NCBI GenBank assembly: GCA_020073615.1
Contig: JAIQEX010000066.1
Coordinates: 1-36,870, forward strand
Direction: 5' to 3'
DNA: 36,870 nt
Source: Terriglobia bacterium
GTDB taxonomy: Bacteria > Acidobacteriota > Terriglobia > Bryobacterales > Bryobacteraceae
The position numbers were made by a program, and so were the translations under genes. The notes below the pieces were generated by a model. The model did not search any database, was not told the DNA's origin, and saw nothing but the letters and a program-made list of their open reading frames with translations. Positions 17,184-25,621 of the stretch are shown here, one piece after another (within the stretch, counting starts at the first letter, position 1; every line of letters begins with the position of its first letter).

Positions 17184-18056
17184 GTGAAGAATCACTCAAG
17201 CCTCACCGCAGAATACATGGCGCTGTTCCGTGCCCTCGAATCGTCGCGGCCTGCCGATTCGCGCCTCTTCGTCGACCCCCACGCGGCCTTTTTCCTTCGC
17301 GGTTGGCGGAGGTGGCTCTATGGGATTGCCCGGTTTCACGCCGGGCTCCGACTCGCGGAGGTGTTGCTCGATCGAGCTGCTCCAGGCGCAAGAGCGGCGG
17401 GTATCGCCCGCACCAAGTGGATCGATGATGAGGCCACAGCGGCTTTGGAAACCGCCACGCAGCTCGTCTTGCTCGGAGCCGGATTCGATACGCGCGCCTA
17501 TCGCCTGACCGCCGCAACGCGCGCTACCACTTTTGAGCTGGACCACCCGGAAACCTCCTTCGCCAAACAGGCAATATTGAGAAAGGTGAGGCGATCGCTA
17601 CCGGAGCCGGTCCGGTATACCGGTATCGATTTCAACAGCCAGTCTGTTACCGAGGTTCTCCTGGAAGCGGGGTTCGACAACCGACGACCCACCTGTTTTA
17701 TCTGGGAAGGCGTCACGAACTACTTGACGGCGGAAGCCGTCGATAGCGTTTTGCGTCAGATTCGGCAAACGGCCAGAGACAACATTCTAATATTCACCTA
17801 TATCGATTGCACCGTTCTCGACCATCCGGAACGGTTCTTCGGTGCTGCGAAGTTGATGGCCAGGCTGCAGTCGTACGGTGAGCCCTGGACGTTTGGGCTG
17901 CATCCCGACGAGCTCAAACCGTTTCTTGCCGCCCGAGGATTCGAGCTGGTCAACGATTCGTGTGTCGCCGAGGTATGGAAGCGTGCACGTCGATCAAGCT
18001 CCGGCACGCGCGGATACGAGTTTTATCGGCTCGCCTCAGCCCGCGTGGCGTATTGA
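17184..18056 (+). CDS. class I SAM-dependent methyltransferase, leucine carboxyl methyltransferase-like (TIGR00027/PF04072)
   Basis: Product of 290 residues. SAM-binding motif I is LVLLGAGFDTRAYRL at about 93-107, followed by the family's acidic FELDHPETSFAKQAIL, and FIWEGVTNYLTAEAVD, a block typical of the TIGR00027/LCMT group. Such proteins methylate carboxyl or other groups on polyketides, peptides or unknown small molecules; no partner is encoded beside it. The N-terminal SLTAEYMALFRALES and the short conserved RTKWIDD also match the family. The gene stands alone, 131 bases after the amidohydrolase and just before a decayed glycosyltransferase tail. Its start at 17184 is the first good ATG of the family-length frame. 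Confidence 0.87.
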   Translation: MKNHSSLTAEYMALFRALESSRPADSRLFVDPHAAFFLRGWRRWLYGIARFHAGLRLAEVLLDRAAPGARAAGIARTKWIDDEATAALETATQLVLLGAGFDTRAYRLTAATRATTFELDHPETSFAKQAILRKVRRSLPEPVRYTGIDFNSQSVTEVLLEAGFDNRRPTCFIWEGVTNYLTAEAVDSVLRQIRQTARDNILIFTYIDCTVLDHPERFFGAAKLMARLQSYGEPWTFGLHPDELKPFLAARGFELVNDSCVAEVWKRARRSSSGTRGYEFYRLASARVAY

Positions 18057-18183
18057 CGCCCGGCGTGGGTGGCCGACCGGGTCTCCGACTCAAGAGCTGG
18101 CCGGGAACACGCCGGGCAAACAATAAGGGCGGACAGGCATCGGGATCGCCAACTACGCGAGCTCCGGCGCCGATGCGAAAGAG

Positions 18184-18743
18184 TTGCGCGGGAAGCTCTA
18201 CGCCGCTGCCAAAAAGCCCGTTCGCACCGTGATCGGCGATCCGTCGATTGCACCGCCGTTCACCGCCAAACAGGGTCAATATCTGGCCGTCATCTACAAA
18301 TATCCTCATTACCTGTCGTTCTTCAATGTTTTGGTTGGGGGACCGTCGCATGGCCCAGAATACCTATCGGATTCAAACATCGACTGGGGCCAGGATGTTA
18401 AGTATCTCAGGGCTTACGCAGACTCGCACGGCATCAGGAATCTGTGTTTGAGTTACTACGGCCTCGCCGACCTGGGCTACTACGGGATCGCATGCCGGCC
18501 TATCCCCAAGTACTCCAGCCTGGCTGCCTTAGGTAAGATGGACTGCACCGTCGCCGTTAGCTCACCAACCTGTATAACCCCGACGGGTCGTTCGAATGCC
18601 TGCGGGCGATTGAACCGGAAGCCCGCGTTGGAAACAGCATATACGTTTACAACCTCCAGGCCGATTGGACCAGGTTGCGCGGCCCTGACGACTCGTATAG
18701 CGCGGCCTTCGCCCGCACCCACCTCGCGCCAGGCGCCAGGTGA
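18184..18743 (+). pseudogene. C-terminal remnant of a GT39/ArnT-like membrane glycosyltransferase
   Basis: From about 18280 the frame encodes the soluble C-terminal signature I know from dolichyl-phosphate-mannose/ArnT-like glycosyltransferases: YPHYLSFFNVLVGGP, then YLSDSNIDWGQDVKYLRAY and LSYYGLADLGYYGIACRP. After CTVAVS (ending 18561) the match continues only in the frame shifted by one: TNLYNPDGSFECLRAIEP, EARVGNSIYVYNLQADW, up to TGA 18741-18743. Restoring one base after 18561 would read AVSVTNLY, the usual family sequence, so a single-base deletion is the simplest explanation. The large N-terminal membrane domain is absent upstream; the stretch 18184-18280 is not recognisable. In the unshifted frame translation would run on into the downstream GDSL gene, which has its own ATG and signal peptide. 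Confidence 0.78.
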
Positions 18744-18819
18744 TTTGAGAGATGTCGCGAGGCTTCGGGCCCGGCTGCGGCTTGATTATTTCCCAGCCCC
18801 CTGCCATACAATAGCTACC

Positions 18820-19575
18820 ATGCGCATTATCCTTGCGTTCCTGGTAGCGGCCGGCGCCTGGGCCCAGCAACCCCCGCACGAGCCGGCCGTGGTCGGCCGC
18901 CTGCGCGCCGCGCTAGATGGCATCAGCCATACCATTAACGATTTCGGCGACACCCGCCGTTACGCTCCCGACAACGAGACGGTTCCGCCGCCCGCCCCCG
19001 GCGAGGAGCGTGTGGTCTTCCTGGGCGATTCCATCACCGATTTCTGGGGGCGCCGCGGCAGCCCGTTCTTTCCCGGCAAACCGTATATCAACCGCGGTAT
19101 CAGCGGACAGGTCACGCCGCAGATGCTGGTCCGCTTCTATCCCGATGTCGTCGCGCTGCGGCCCAAAGCCGTTGTCATACTGGCCGGGACCAACGATATC
19201 GGCGGCAATATCGGCCCCCTGCCCGTCGAGGCCTCGGAGAACTCCCTGATGTCCATGGCTGATCTGGCGCGCGCCAATAACATAAAGGTCATCCTGTCTT
19301 CGCTGCTGCCCGTCTCGGACTATCATCCCCGCCCCAACCAGCCGCCGCAAACTCAGACCAGGCCGCCCGAAAAGATCCTGGCCTTGAATCGCTGGCTCCG
19401 GGATTACGCCGCTAAGAATCAGTTTGTCTATGTCGATTACTTCTCCGCCATGGTAGACGACAAGGGCCTCTTCCGCGCGGAGCTCACCGACGACGGATTG
19501 CATCCCAACGCGGCCGGCTACGAAGTTATGGCTCCGCTGGCGGCGAAGGCCATCGCCGCGGCGCTGGCCCGCTAA
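18820..19575 (+). CDS. secreted GDSL/SGNH-family hydrolase
   Basis: Product of 251 residues from ATG 18820, chosen because it starts a clean signal peptide (MRIILAFLVAAGAWAQ). The frame is open far upstream only through the glycosyltransferase remnant. SGNH blocks are present: GDSITDFW with nucleophile Ser71, GQVTPQML (block II Gly), GTNDIGG with Asn125, and DGLHPNAAGY with Asp225 and His228. The catalytic Ser-His-Asp triad and oxyanion residues are therefore complete. SGNH enzymes remove acyl or acetyl groups from lipids, carbohydrates or arylesters. The following two genes encode exported carbohydrate-active-like proteins, 9 bases and -4 bases away, so a role as a carbohydrate esterase acting on the same glycan is a fair inference. 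Confidence 0.93.
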   Translation: MRIILAFLVAAGAWAQQPPHEPAVVGRLRAALDGISHTINDFGDTRRYAPDNETVPPPAPGEERVVFLGDSITDFWGRRGSPFFPGKPYINRGISGQVTPQMLVRFYPDVVALRPKAVVILAGTNDIGGNIGPLPVEASENSLMSMADLARANNIKVILSSLLPVSDYHPRPNQPPQTQTRPPEKILALNRWLRDYAAKNQFVYVDYFSAMVDDKGLFRAELTDDGLHPNAAGYEVMAPLAAKAIAAALAR

Positions 19576-19584
19576 GGCGGCCTC

Positions 19585-20730
19585 ATGACTGACTCGCACA
19601 CTCCCTCACCGGGGCGCCGCGGCTTCCTTCGGCGCCTGTTCACGGCCGGCGGTTTCGCCGCCGCCGCTCCCCAGTCCGCCCTGCCGCAAGCGCGCGACGC
19701 CGGCGTGTCGGACCTTTCGTTGCTACCCGCGTACACCCGCGCGCGCAACTGCAAATCACGGAAGCAATCCAGCTTCGATCGCACCGGCGGCAACCGCGAC
19801 TACTGGACCATCGCGGCCGGAGCTACGCAAGCGGTGTTCGAGGCCGATGGACCCGGGGTCATGAGCCACATCTGGTTCACTATCGCCGCGCGCGGCGGAG
19901 ACCACCTGAAAGAGCTGGTGCTGCGCGGTTACTGGGATGGTAATGCGAGGCCCAGCGTCGAAACGCCCATCGGCGACTTCTTCGGCCTCAACCTGAACTC
20001 CTACCATATCTATCAATCCGAATATCTGGCCTGCTCGCCGGGTAAGTCGCTCAACTGTTACTTCGCCATGCCATATCATAAGTCGGCGCGCTTTACCGTT
20101 ACTAACGAAGGCAGGCAGGAAGTGGGCGCCTTTTACTCCAACATCGATTACATCACGGTGCCCAAGCTACCCGATGACGCCCTGTACTTCCACGCACACT
20201 ACCGTCAGAGCGCACCCTGCGTGCCGGCTGCGGGTGATTCCGCCAGGCTGAATCCCGACGGCCGGCAGAATTACGTGTACGTGGAAACGCGCGGCCGCGG
20301 CCACCTGATGGGCGTAACGCTGGGCGTGCTCCAGAACGCCGACGGCTGGTGGGGCGAGGGCGACGAGATGATCTTCGTCGATGACGAAGCGAAACCGGCG
20401 ATGACCGGCACAGGTTCGGAAGATTATTTTCTGGGAAGCTGGGATTTCGGCGGACGGGACGGGGCCGAGCCCTTCGCGCACGCTATGTACGGCGCGCCGC
20501 TGATCGTGAACGCCGAGCGCACCGGCGGCCGCTACTGCTGCTACCGCTGGCACGGCGACAACCCGGTGACTTTCGAGCGTTATCTCAAACACACGATGGA
20601 ACACGGCCACGCCAACGACCGCGGCGACAGTTTCTTCTCGGTGGGCTACTGGTACCAGGCCACGCCTTACACCGATTTTCCCGCTCTTCCGCCGCTTGCG
20701 GCGCGCATCCCGCGAGTGAGGACCGCGTGA
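19585..20730 (+). CDS. exported DUF2961 / glycoside hydrolase family 172 protein
   Basis: Product of 381 residues. The N-terminus has a twin-arginine signal (GRRGFLRRLFTAGGFAAAAP), so Tat export is likely. The core matches DUF2961, now classed as GH172: residues about 45-130 contain FDRTGGNRDY and the GVMSHIWFTI strand, followed by GDFFGLN and NCYFAMPYHKSARF. The strongly conserved motif GTGSEDYFLG (Glu279) corresponds to an active-site acidic position in the family. Characterised GH172 enzymes act on difructose anhydride and on alpha-D-arabinofuranosides or fructofuranosides; the substrate here is unknown. It starts 9 bases after the GDSL hydrolase gene and its stop overlaps the GTG of the next gene, so the three form an operon for glycan processing outside the cytoplasm. 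Confidence 0.9.
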   Translation: MTDSHTPSPGRRGFLRRLFTAGGFAAAAPQSALPQARDAGVSDLSLLPAYTRARNCKSRKQSSFDRTGGNRDYWTIAAGATQAVFEADGPGVMSHIWFTIAARGGDHLKELVLRGYWDGNARPSVETPIGDFFGLNLNSYHIYQSEYLACSPGKSLNCYFAMPYHKSARFTVTNEGRQEVGAFYSNIDYITVPKLPDDALYFHAHYRQSAPCVPAAGDSARLNPDGRQNYVYVETRGRGHLMGVTLGVLQNADGWWGEGDEMIFVDDEAKPAMTGTGSEDYFLGSWDFGGRDGAEPFAHAMYGAPLIVNAERTGGRYCCYRWHGDNPVTFERYLKHTMEHGHANDRGDSFFSVGYWYQATPYTDFPALPPLAARIPRVRTA

Positions 20731-22043
20731 AGGTCACCCGGCGCGAAGCCGCCGCCGCGCTCACCGGCTCGCTCGGCCTGGCGCAGGTGAGAGCGCAGCA
20801 GCCGCCCGCCAGTCCGCGCGAAGTTCACGCCGTGTGGGCCGGCGCTTCCGACGCGGGCGCCTCGGCCGACTCCGTCCGCGCGTTCATCGCCCAACTCAAG
20901 AGGGCCAGTATCCATAAGCTGGTGATGTGTGCCAAGGAGGGCAACGGCAACGTCTGCTGGCACAGCCGGCGCTTCCCCCAGCTCGTCGCCCCGCGGTACA
21001 AGGACTTCGACCTGGTCGAGAACCTGGTGCGCGAGGCCCACGGCCAGGGCATCGAAGTCCACATCTGGCTGATCGATTTCTCCGAGGGCGAAAACGGCGC
21101 CGCCTTCCGCGAGCACCCCGAGTGGGCGCAGGTGAGCGCCGAAGGCAAACGCACCAACTCCGAGACGCTGCTCGACCGCGCCTACCACGCCGTCTGGATG
21201 TGCCCCGCGCAGCGTCCCGGCTATACCGATCAATGGCTGCTGCCGCTCATCGACGAGCTTGTCTCGCGCTACGCCATCGACGGCATTCACCACGATTATG
21301 TGCGCTACCCGGGCGACGTCGCTCCGGACACTTACTGCTTCTGCGATTACTGCCTGAAGCAGATCCCGCGCCACGCGCTGTTGCATTGGGAGACCGGTCC
21401 GCGGGAACATCAGCGCGTGGAGATCGTGCGGCCGCGCCTGGAAGCGAACTGGGAAGCCACGCCCGACATGCTGCCGGCCGGTTGGGAGCAGTTCGACCGC
21501 CGTGAAAAGGCCGATTTCTTCCTCAATGGCCGCACGCTCCCCGGCGGCCCGCCCGACATGCGCTACTTCTTCTACGAGTACCGCGCGGACCAGATTGCGC
21601 GCTTCGTGCGCGAGGCATGCGAGCGCGCCCGGCGGATCAATCCCAAGATCCAGATGACCGCCGCTGTTTTCAAGAACCCGATTCAGAGCGGGCGCTACCT
21701 CGGGCAGAAGTGGAGCGACTGGACCCCGTGGATCGATACCTTCATGCCCATGAATTACCGCAGCCACTTCCTGGGCGACTTCGATACCTACCTGGCGCAC
21801 CTGACCGAGATCACTGCCCGCCAAATGGAATGGACGCGCCACGAAAGGCCGCTCTACTCCGGCATTTTCACTTCGGACCTGTATAAAGAGGAGGCGGCAT
21901 CGCGCACTTATCCGCCGGAGAAGCTGACGCGCGCCATCGAGGCCGCCCGCGCCGCCAGGCCCGGCGGCCTCGTCATCTTCTCCGCCGGCACGCTCACGCG
22001 CCAGAACCTGTGGCCGCAACTGGAGGCGGTTTTCAAGGGGTAG
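20727..22043 (+). CDS. exported glycosyl hydrolase-like 10 (GHL10/DUF187) protein
   Basis: Product of 438 residues starting with GTG 20727 in a GTGA overlap with the upstream stop. The start MKVTRREAAAALTGSLGLA is a Tat-type signal peptide. The body is a TIM-barrel of the GHL10/DUF187 (PF02638) family: REVHAVWAGASDAG, LVREAHGQGIEVHIWLIDFS, and the family hallmark GIHHDYVRYPG at about 187-197. The family includes putative glycan- or peptidoglycan-active hydrolases; few members are characterised. A CxxC-containing insertion (YCFCDYCLKQIP) follows the hallmark and may bind metal or form a disulfide. It is the last gene of the GDSL-GH172-GHL10 operon. Ordinary codon use continues through the whole frame. 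Confidence 0.88.
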   Translation: MKVTRREAAAALTGSLGLAQVRAQQPPASPREVHAVWAGASDAGASADSVRAFIAQLKRASIHKLVMCAKEGNGNVCWHSRRFPQLVAPRYKDFDLVENLVREAHGQGIEVHIWLIDFSEGENGAAFREHPEWAQVSAEGKRTNSETLLDRAYHAVWMCPAQRPGYTDQWLLPLIDELVSRYAIDGIHHDYVRYPGDVAPDTYCFCDYCLKQIPRHALLHWETGPREHQRVEIVRPRLEANWEATPDMLPAGWEQFDRREKADFFLNGRTLPGGPPDMRYFFYEYRADQIARFVREACERARRINPKIQMTAAVFKNPIQSGRYLGQKWSDWTPWIDTFMPMNYRSHFLGDFDTYLAHLTEITARQMEWTRHERPLYSGIFTSDLYKEEAASRTYPPEKLTRAIEAARAARPGGLVIFSAGTLTRQNLWPQLEAVFKG

Positions 22044-22078
22044 GACTCTCCTGGCCTCGTTCGTGCGCGCAGTGCGCC

Positions 22079-22159
22079 TCATTCCAGCCTGCTACAGGCG
22101 AGCTGGTTCAGCAACCTCAAGAACTCTTTGAAGTCGGGTGGTAGCAGGATCGTAGCCAT
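22079..22159 (-). pseudogene. truncated start of a nucleotidyltransferase-like gene
   Basis: ATG 22159 opens 26 residues, MATILLPPDFKEFLRLLNQL and six more, then a stop. I recognise the first 18 residues as the N-terminus of a family of about 150-190-residue nucleotidyltransferase-like proteins that normally continue with VEYLLIGGYAV. Here the match stops right after LLN, so the rest has been lost by deletion or recombination near 22105. It overlaps the neighbouring 67-residue gene in another frame over 68 bases. The family recall is from memory and needs a search; the truncation is clear if the family call is right. Confidence 0.6.
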
Positions 22160-22295
22160 AGTGGATCTGCCGCATGAACTCGAGGGCCTGCAATCGTTCC
22201 AGGGGTGTCTTGGACAGCCAGTACACCTTATCGCCGGATTCGTCCGATAAGGAATCCACACGGAACGCGCTGCGATCCACGCGGAGGGTATCCAT
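22092..22295 (-). CDS. small conserved protein, upstream partner of the truncated nucleotidyltransferase
   Basis: Product of 67 residues from ATG 22295, which has a near-perfect ribosome site GGAGGTGAT (minus strand, 22300-22308) four bases upstream. The sequence contains SLSDESGDKVYWLSKTPLER, then LQALEFMRQIHYGYDP and TTRLQRVLEV. I recognise this as a widespread small protein encoded directly before, and overlapping, nucleotidyltransferase-like genes in acidobacteria and planctomycetes; such pairs resemble toxin-antitoxin-type modules but I know of no proven function. The last four residues (PARL) may come from the junction where the partner was truncated. Soluble, no signal peptide. Because the partner is broken, this gene is probably an orphan. 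Confidence 0.75.
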   Translation of the reverse strand: MDTLRVDRSAFRVDSLSDESGDKVYWLSKTPLERLQALEFMRQIHYGYDPATTRLQRVLEVAEPARL

Positions 22296-22299
22296 GGCT

Positions 22300-22308
22300 A
22301 TCACCTCC
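22300..22308 (-). promoter_or_regulatory. strong ribosome-binding site for the 67-residue protein
   Basis: GGAGGTGAT on the minus strand, almost the full anti-Shine-Dalgarno complement, four bases before ATG 22295. It decides the start of the small gene against a frame that stays open upstream to 22784. Most other genes in the window have much weaker sites. Confidence 0.85.
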
Positions 22309-22385
22309 AATTTTACTCCGCTTCCCGGCGCCGGCAGGGCAGGCCAGGAGGCCCAGCCCACTGGTACAATTGAGCCGAACCCCCC

Positions 22386-24905
22386 ATGAAACCCGCATTG
22401 CTGCTGGCCCTGCTGGCCGTTCCGGCACTCGCCCAGAACCCCTACAACGAGAAACCCTCCTACGCGCGCAGCCACGATTTCGACCTCCAGCATCTCAAAC
22501 TGGAGCTGACTTTCGATCTTCCGGCGCGCAAACTCCTCGGCACAGCCACACTGCGCATGGCGCCCCTGGCGGGCGATTTGCGCGAAGCGGTGCTCGATTC
22601 CGCCGGGCTCAACATCGAAAGCGTCACCGTGGCCGGCCGTCCGGTCGCGTTTCACACCAGCAACGATCAGCTGCACATCACGCTCGACCGCCAGTACCCC
22701 GGGGGATCGCCGGTGGAATTCGCCATTCGCTATAGCGCGCAGCCCAGGCGCGGGCTCTTCTTCATTCTCCCCGACAAGTACCATCCGAACCGCCCCAGCC
22801 AGATCTGGGCCGATGGCGATACCGCCGGCGGAAACAACCGCTACTGGTTCCCGAACTACGATTTTCCCAACGACAAGACCACCACCGAGATGCTGGTCAC
22901 CGTGCCCGCCGGTTGGGAGGCGCTATCGAACGGGAAGCTGGTGAACAGCACCGCGGACAAGCGCGCCGGCAGCACGACTTTTCATTGGCTGCAGGACAAG
23001 CCGATGTCCACGTACCTGGTTTCGCTGGTGGCGGGCGAGTTCGACAAGCGCGAAGAGAACTGGAAGGTCCCGGTGGTGTACTACGTTCCGCATGGCCACA
23101 GCGGCGGCATCGAACGCACCTTCGGCCGCACCAGGCAGATGCTCGATTTCTTCTCCGACAACATCGTTCCGTATCCTTGGGCGAAGTACGCGCAGGCGGC
23201 GGTGGACACGTTCGGCGGCGGCATGGAGAACACCAGCAACACGACGCTCGGCGCCAGCGCGATCCTGGATGCGCGCGAGTTCGAGGACCGCCGTATCGGC
23301 GTGGACAGCCTGGTGGCGCACGAGATGGCGCACCAGTGGTTCGGCGACCTGGTCACCTGCGCCGACTGGCGGCACACCTGGCTGAACGAAGGCTTCGCCA
23401 CCTACTTTCAGGCGCTGTGGGAGGAACATGCCGAAGGCCGCGACCGCTTCGACTGGAACGAGCTGCGCGCTGGCCGCGGCATCGCCGCCTCACGCCTCGC
23501 CGTGGCCGTGGTCCCGCAGGATGGGCAGGAGGCCAACTCCGCCTATTCGTTCATCTACAACAAGGGCGGCTGGACGCTGCACATGGTCCGCGGCCAGCTC
23601 GGCGACGCCCGCTTCTGGAAGGCCATTCAGTATTACACGAAGAAATTCAGCTACCAGGTGGCCACTACCAGCGACTTCGTGGAAGCCGTCAACGAGGCCA
23701 CCGGCCAGGACCTCGAGTGGCTGTTCGATCAATACGTGTACAAGCCCGGCAACCCCGAATTCGAAGTTTCTTGGGACTACGATGCCGATACGCACCTGCT
23801 GCATCTCTCCGTGAGACAGAACCAAAAGGTGGACGGCAAGCCGGCGCCCTTCCGCCTGCCGCTCGAAATCGAGGTGCTGGGCGATGGCGCTCCGCAGACT
23901 TTCCGCTTCCGCGTGGCCAAGGAATCCGAGGACTTTTTCTTTGGCGTGGGCGAACGCCCGCGCACGGTGCTGTTCGATCCGCGCGACATCATTCTGAAAT
24001 CCATCAATTTCAAGAAGGCCGCCGCGGAGTGGATCTGGCAGTTGGAACATGCTTCGCGCGCCTTGAACCGTTCGGAGGCCGCCTTCGCGCTCGGTTCCTT
24101 CGCCGGCGCGGAGCCCGTTGCCGCGCTCGAGCGCGCCGGCACGGCCGACCCGTTCTACGGCATTCGCATCGATGCAGCCCAGTCGCTGGGGCGCATCAGG
24201 CGCGAAGAGACGCGGCCGGTTCTGCTGAAAATGCTTGGCGACAAGCACCAGGACGTGCGCTCGGCGGCGGCGAGCGCGCTCGGCGGGTTGCCCAAGAACC
24301 GCGGAACCATCGACCGTCTGCTCGAGCTGGCGCACGGCGATGCGAGTTTCGCCGTGCGCTACGCCGCGCTGACGGCGGCGGCGCGCCTGAAGCCGGACAA
24401 GGCCGTCGATCTGGTGACGCCGTTCCTGGATATGGATTCTCCCGGCCAAGGAATGCGCGTGGCCGCGGTTGCCGCCCTGGAGCTGATCGGCGACGATGCT
24501 GCGGTGCCCAAACTGATGGCCTTGTCCAATGACAGCGACGATCGCGTGCGCACCAGGACTCTGGGTGCGTTCGCCGTGCTGGGCAAGGGGAAGCAGGAAG
24601 TGACCGATCGCCTTCTGGAAGCGCTGGAGGATCCCGCGGGCGGCGACCGCCAGTCCGCCATTTTCGCCTTGCAGCGCCGCAAGGAGGTTTCGGCCATTCC
24701 GGCGCTGGATCGCCTGGCTGCCGCTGAGGGACAACCGAATATCGCGCGGGCGGCGCACAATGCCGCCGAAACGTTGCGCGCGTCCGCCACTCCGGCCGCG
24801 AACTCGAGCGCCGACAATATCTCCCCTTTGCGCGACCGCATCTCCGAACTGGAGAAGGAGAACAAGGAACTGAAAGCGCGACTTGACCGGTTGGAAAAGA
24901 GATAG
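22386..24905 (+). CDS. M1-family zinc aminopeptidase with C-terminal HEAT repeats and coiled coil
   Basis: Product of 839 residues, with a short signal peptide (MKPALLLALLAVPALAQ). The M1 fold is shown by the GGMEN exopeptidase motif (278-282) and the zinc site HEMAHQWFG (H312, E313, H316) with the third ligand E335 in NEGFATYF, exactly the HExxHx18E spacing. It should remove N-terminal residues from peptides outside the cytoplasm. After the catalytic and second domains, residues about 550-795 form HEAT-like repeats (DKHQDVRSAAASALGGLP, DDRVRTRTLGAFAVLG and similar), replacing the usual M1 C-terminal helical domain. Residues about 812-839 form a charged coiled coil (ISELEKENKELKARLDRLEKR), which may give oligomers. 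The gene is alone between the small minus-strand pair and the Fur-family regulator. Confidence 0.95.
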   Translation: MKPALLLALLAVPALAQNPYNEKPSYARSHDFDLQHLKLELTFDLPARKLLGTATLRMAPLAGDLREAVLDSAGLNIESVTVAGRPVAFHTSNDQLHITLDRQYPGGSPVEFAIRYSAQPRRGLFFILPDKYHPNRPSQIWADGDTAGGNNRYWFPNYDFPNDKTTTEMLVTVPAGWEALSNGKLVNSTADKRAGSTTFHWLQDKPMSTYLVSLVAGEFDKREENWKVPVVYYVPHGHSGGIERTFGRTRQMLDFFSDNIVPYPWAKYAQAAVDTFGGGMENTSNTTLGASAILDAREFEDRRIGVDSLVAHEMAHQWFGDLVTCADWRHTWLNEGFATYFQALWEEHAEGRDRFDWNELRAGRGIAASRLAVAVVPQDGQEANSAYSFIYNKGGWTLHMVRGQLGDARFWKAIQYYTKKFSYQVATTSDFVEAVNEATGQDLEWLFDQYVYKPGNPEFEVSWDYDADTHLLHLSVRQNQKVDGKPAPFRLPLEIEVLGDGAPQTFRFRVAKESEDFFFGVGERPRTVLFDPRDIILKSINFKKAAAEWIWQLEHASRALNRSEAAFALGSFAGAEPVAALERAGTADPFYGIRIDAAQSLGRIRREETRPVLLKMLGDKHQDVRSAAASALGGLPKNRGTIDRLLELAHGDASFAVRYAALTAAARLKPDKAVDLVTPFLDMDSPGQGMRVAAVAALELIGDDAAVPKLMALSNDSDDRVRTRTLGAFAVLGKGKQEVTDRLLEALEDPAGGDRQSAIFALQRRKEVSAIPALDRLAAAEGQPNIARAAHNAAETLRASATPAANSSADNISPLRDRISELEKENKELKARLDRLEKR

Positions 24906-25075
24906 AAACATAATCAGCCGGAGAGGCAGGGGAGAGCGCATTGATGCCGCCAGCTCTCGCCCGAGGCTTGCACAGGCAGTTGCGCGGCAGGGACTCACAG
25001 ACAAATCAACCCCACACGCCTGAAGGTGCTCATAATGGAGAACCCGGGCTTGCTAGAATTGGAAAGCCTACTTTT

Positions 25076-25621
25076 ATGGCCCTCGACTCGATTGAAGGAT
25101 CGCTCAAGGAGCGGGGCGTTCGCCTCACCCGCCAGCGCCAGATTCTGCTCGAATTGATCGACAAGACCGGCGAGCATCTCGACGCCGAGCGGCTGTACCA
25201 GATGGCGAAGGAGAAGGATCCCAAGCTGAACCGGGTCACGGTGTATCGCACCATCAAAATGCTCAAGGCCGGCGGGCTGGTGGACGAGCTGGACCTCATG
25301 CACTATGGCGGCGATCAGCACTACTATGAGACCCGCCTCAAGCAGGAACATGCGCACGTGATCTGCCTGCGCTGCGGGAAAGTGGAGGAGTTCTTCGGCG
25401 ATCCGCTGCAGCGCCTGCGCAAGCAGATCGAAAGCCATTTCGGATTCCAGGTACTCCTGGCGCGGACCGAAGTGGGCGGCTACTGCGCGCACTGCCAGAC
25501 ACTGCGGGCGCGCGAGGTGGAAGAGCTGCGCAGCCGCCCGGCGGAGTCTCCCAAACCGGACGGAGCTGCGGCGCGGCGCGCGCGGCGTCCCGCACGGCGC
25601 GCGGATTCGCGGCGCGGCTAG
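25076..25621 (+). CDS. Fur-family metal/peroxide-responsive repressor
   Basis: Product of 181 residues from ATG 25076; the frame is open from 24941 but the upstream part has no family similarity. The winged helix is at about 10-75: GVRLTRQRQILLELI, HLDAERLYQMA, NRVTVYRTIKMLKAGGLVDE. Metal-site residues lie in MHYGGDQHYYE and EHAHVICLRCGK. Two structural zinc CxxC pairs are present (C97/C100 and C137/C140), as in Fur and PerR. Which metal or peroxide it senses cannot be decided from motifs alone. It ends in an unusual tail of about 30 residues rich in Arg, Ala and Pro (ARRARRPARRADSRRG). Its stop codon directly abuts the ATG of the FHA-GAF-PP2C gene, so the two are co-translated. Confidence 0.94.
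   Translation: MALDSIEGSLKERGVRLTRQRQILLELIDKTGEHLDAERLYQMAKEKDPKLNRVTVYRTIKMLKAGGLVDELDLMHYGGDQHYYETRLKQEHAHVICLRCGKVEEFFGDPLQRLRKQIESHFGFQVLLARTEVGGYCAHCQTLRAREVEELRSRPAESPKPDGAAARRARRPARRADSRRG

Noticed and set aside
20667-22082. 471-codon open frame on the minus strand
   Set aside because: Antisense to the GHL10 gene, low-complexity composition, no domain.
23490-25004. 504-codon open frame on the minus strand
   Set aside because: Antisense to the M1 aminopeptidase HEAT region; no protein character.
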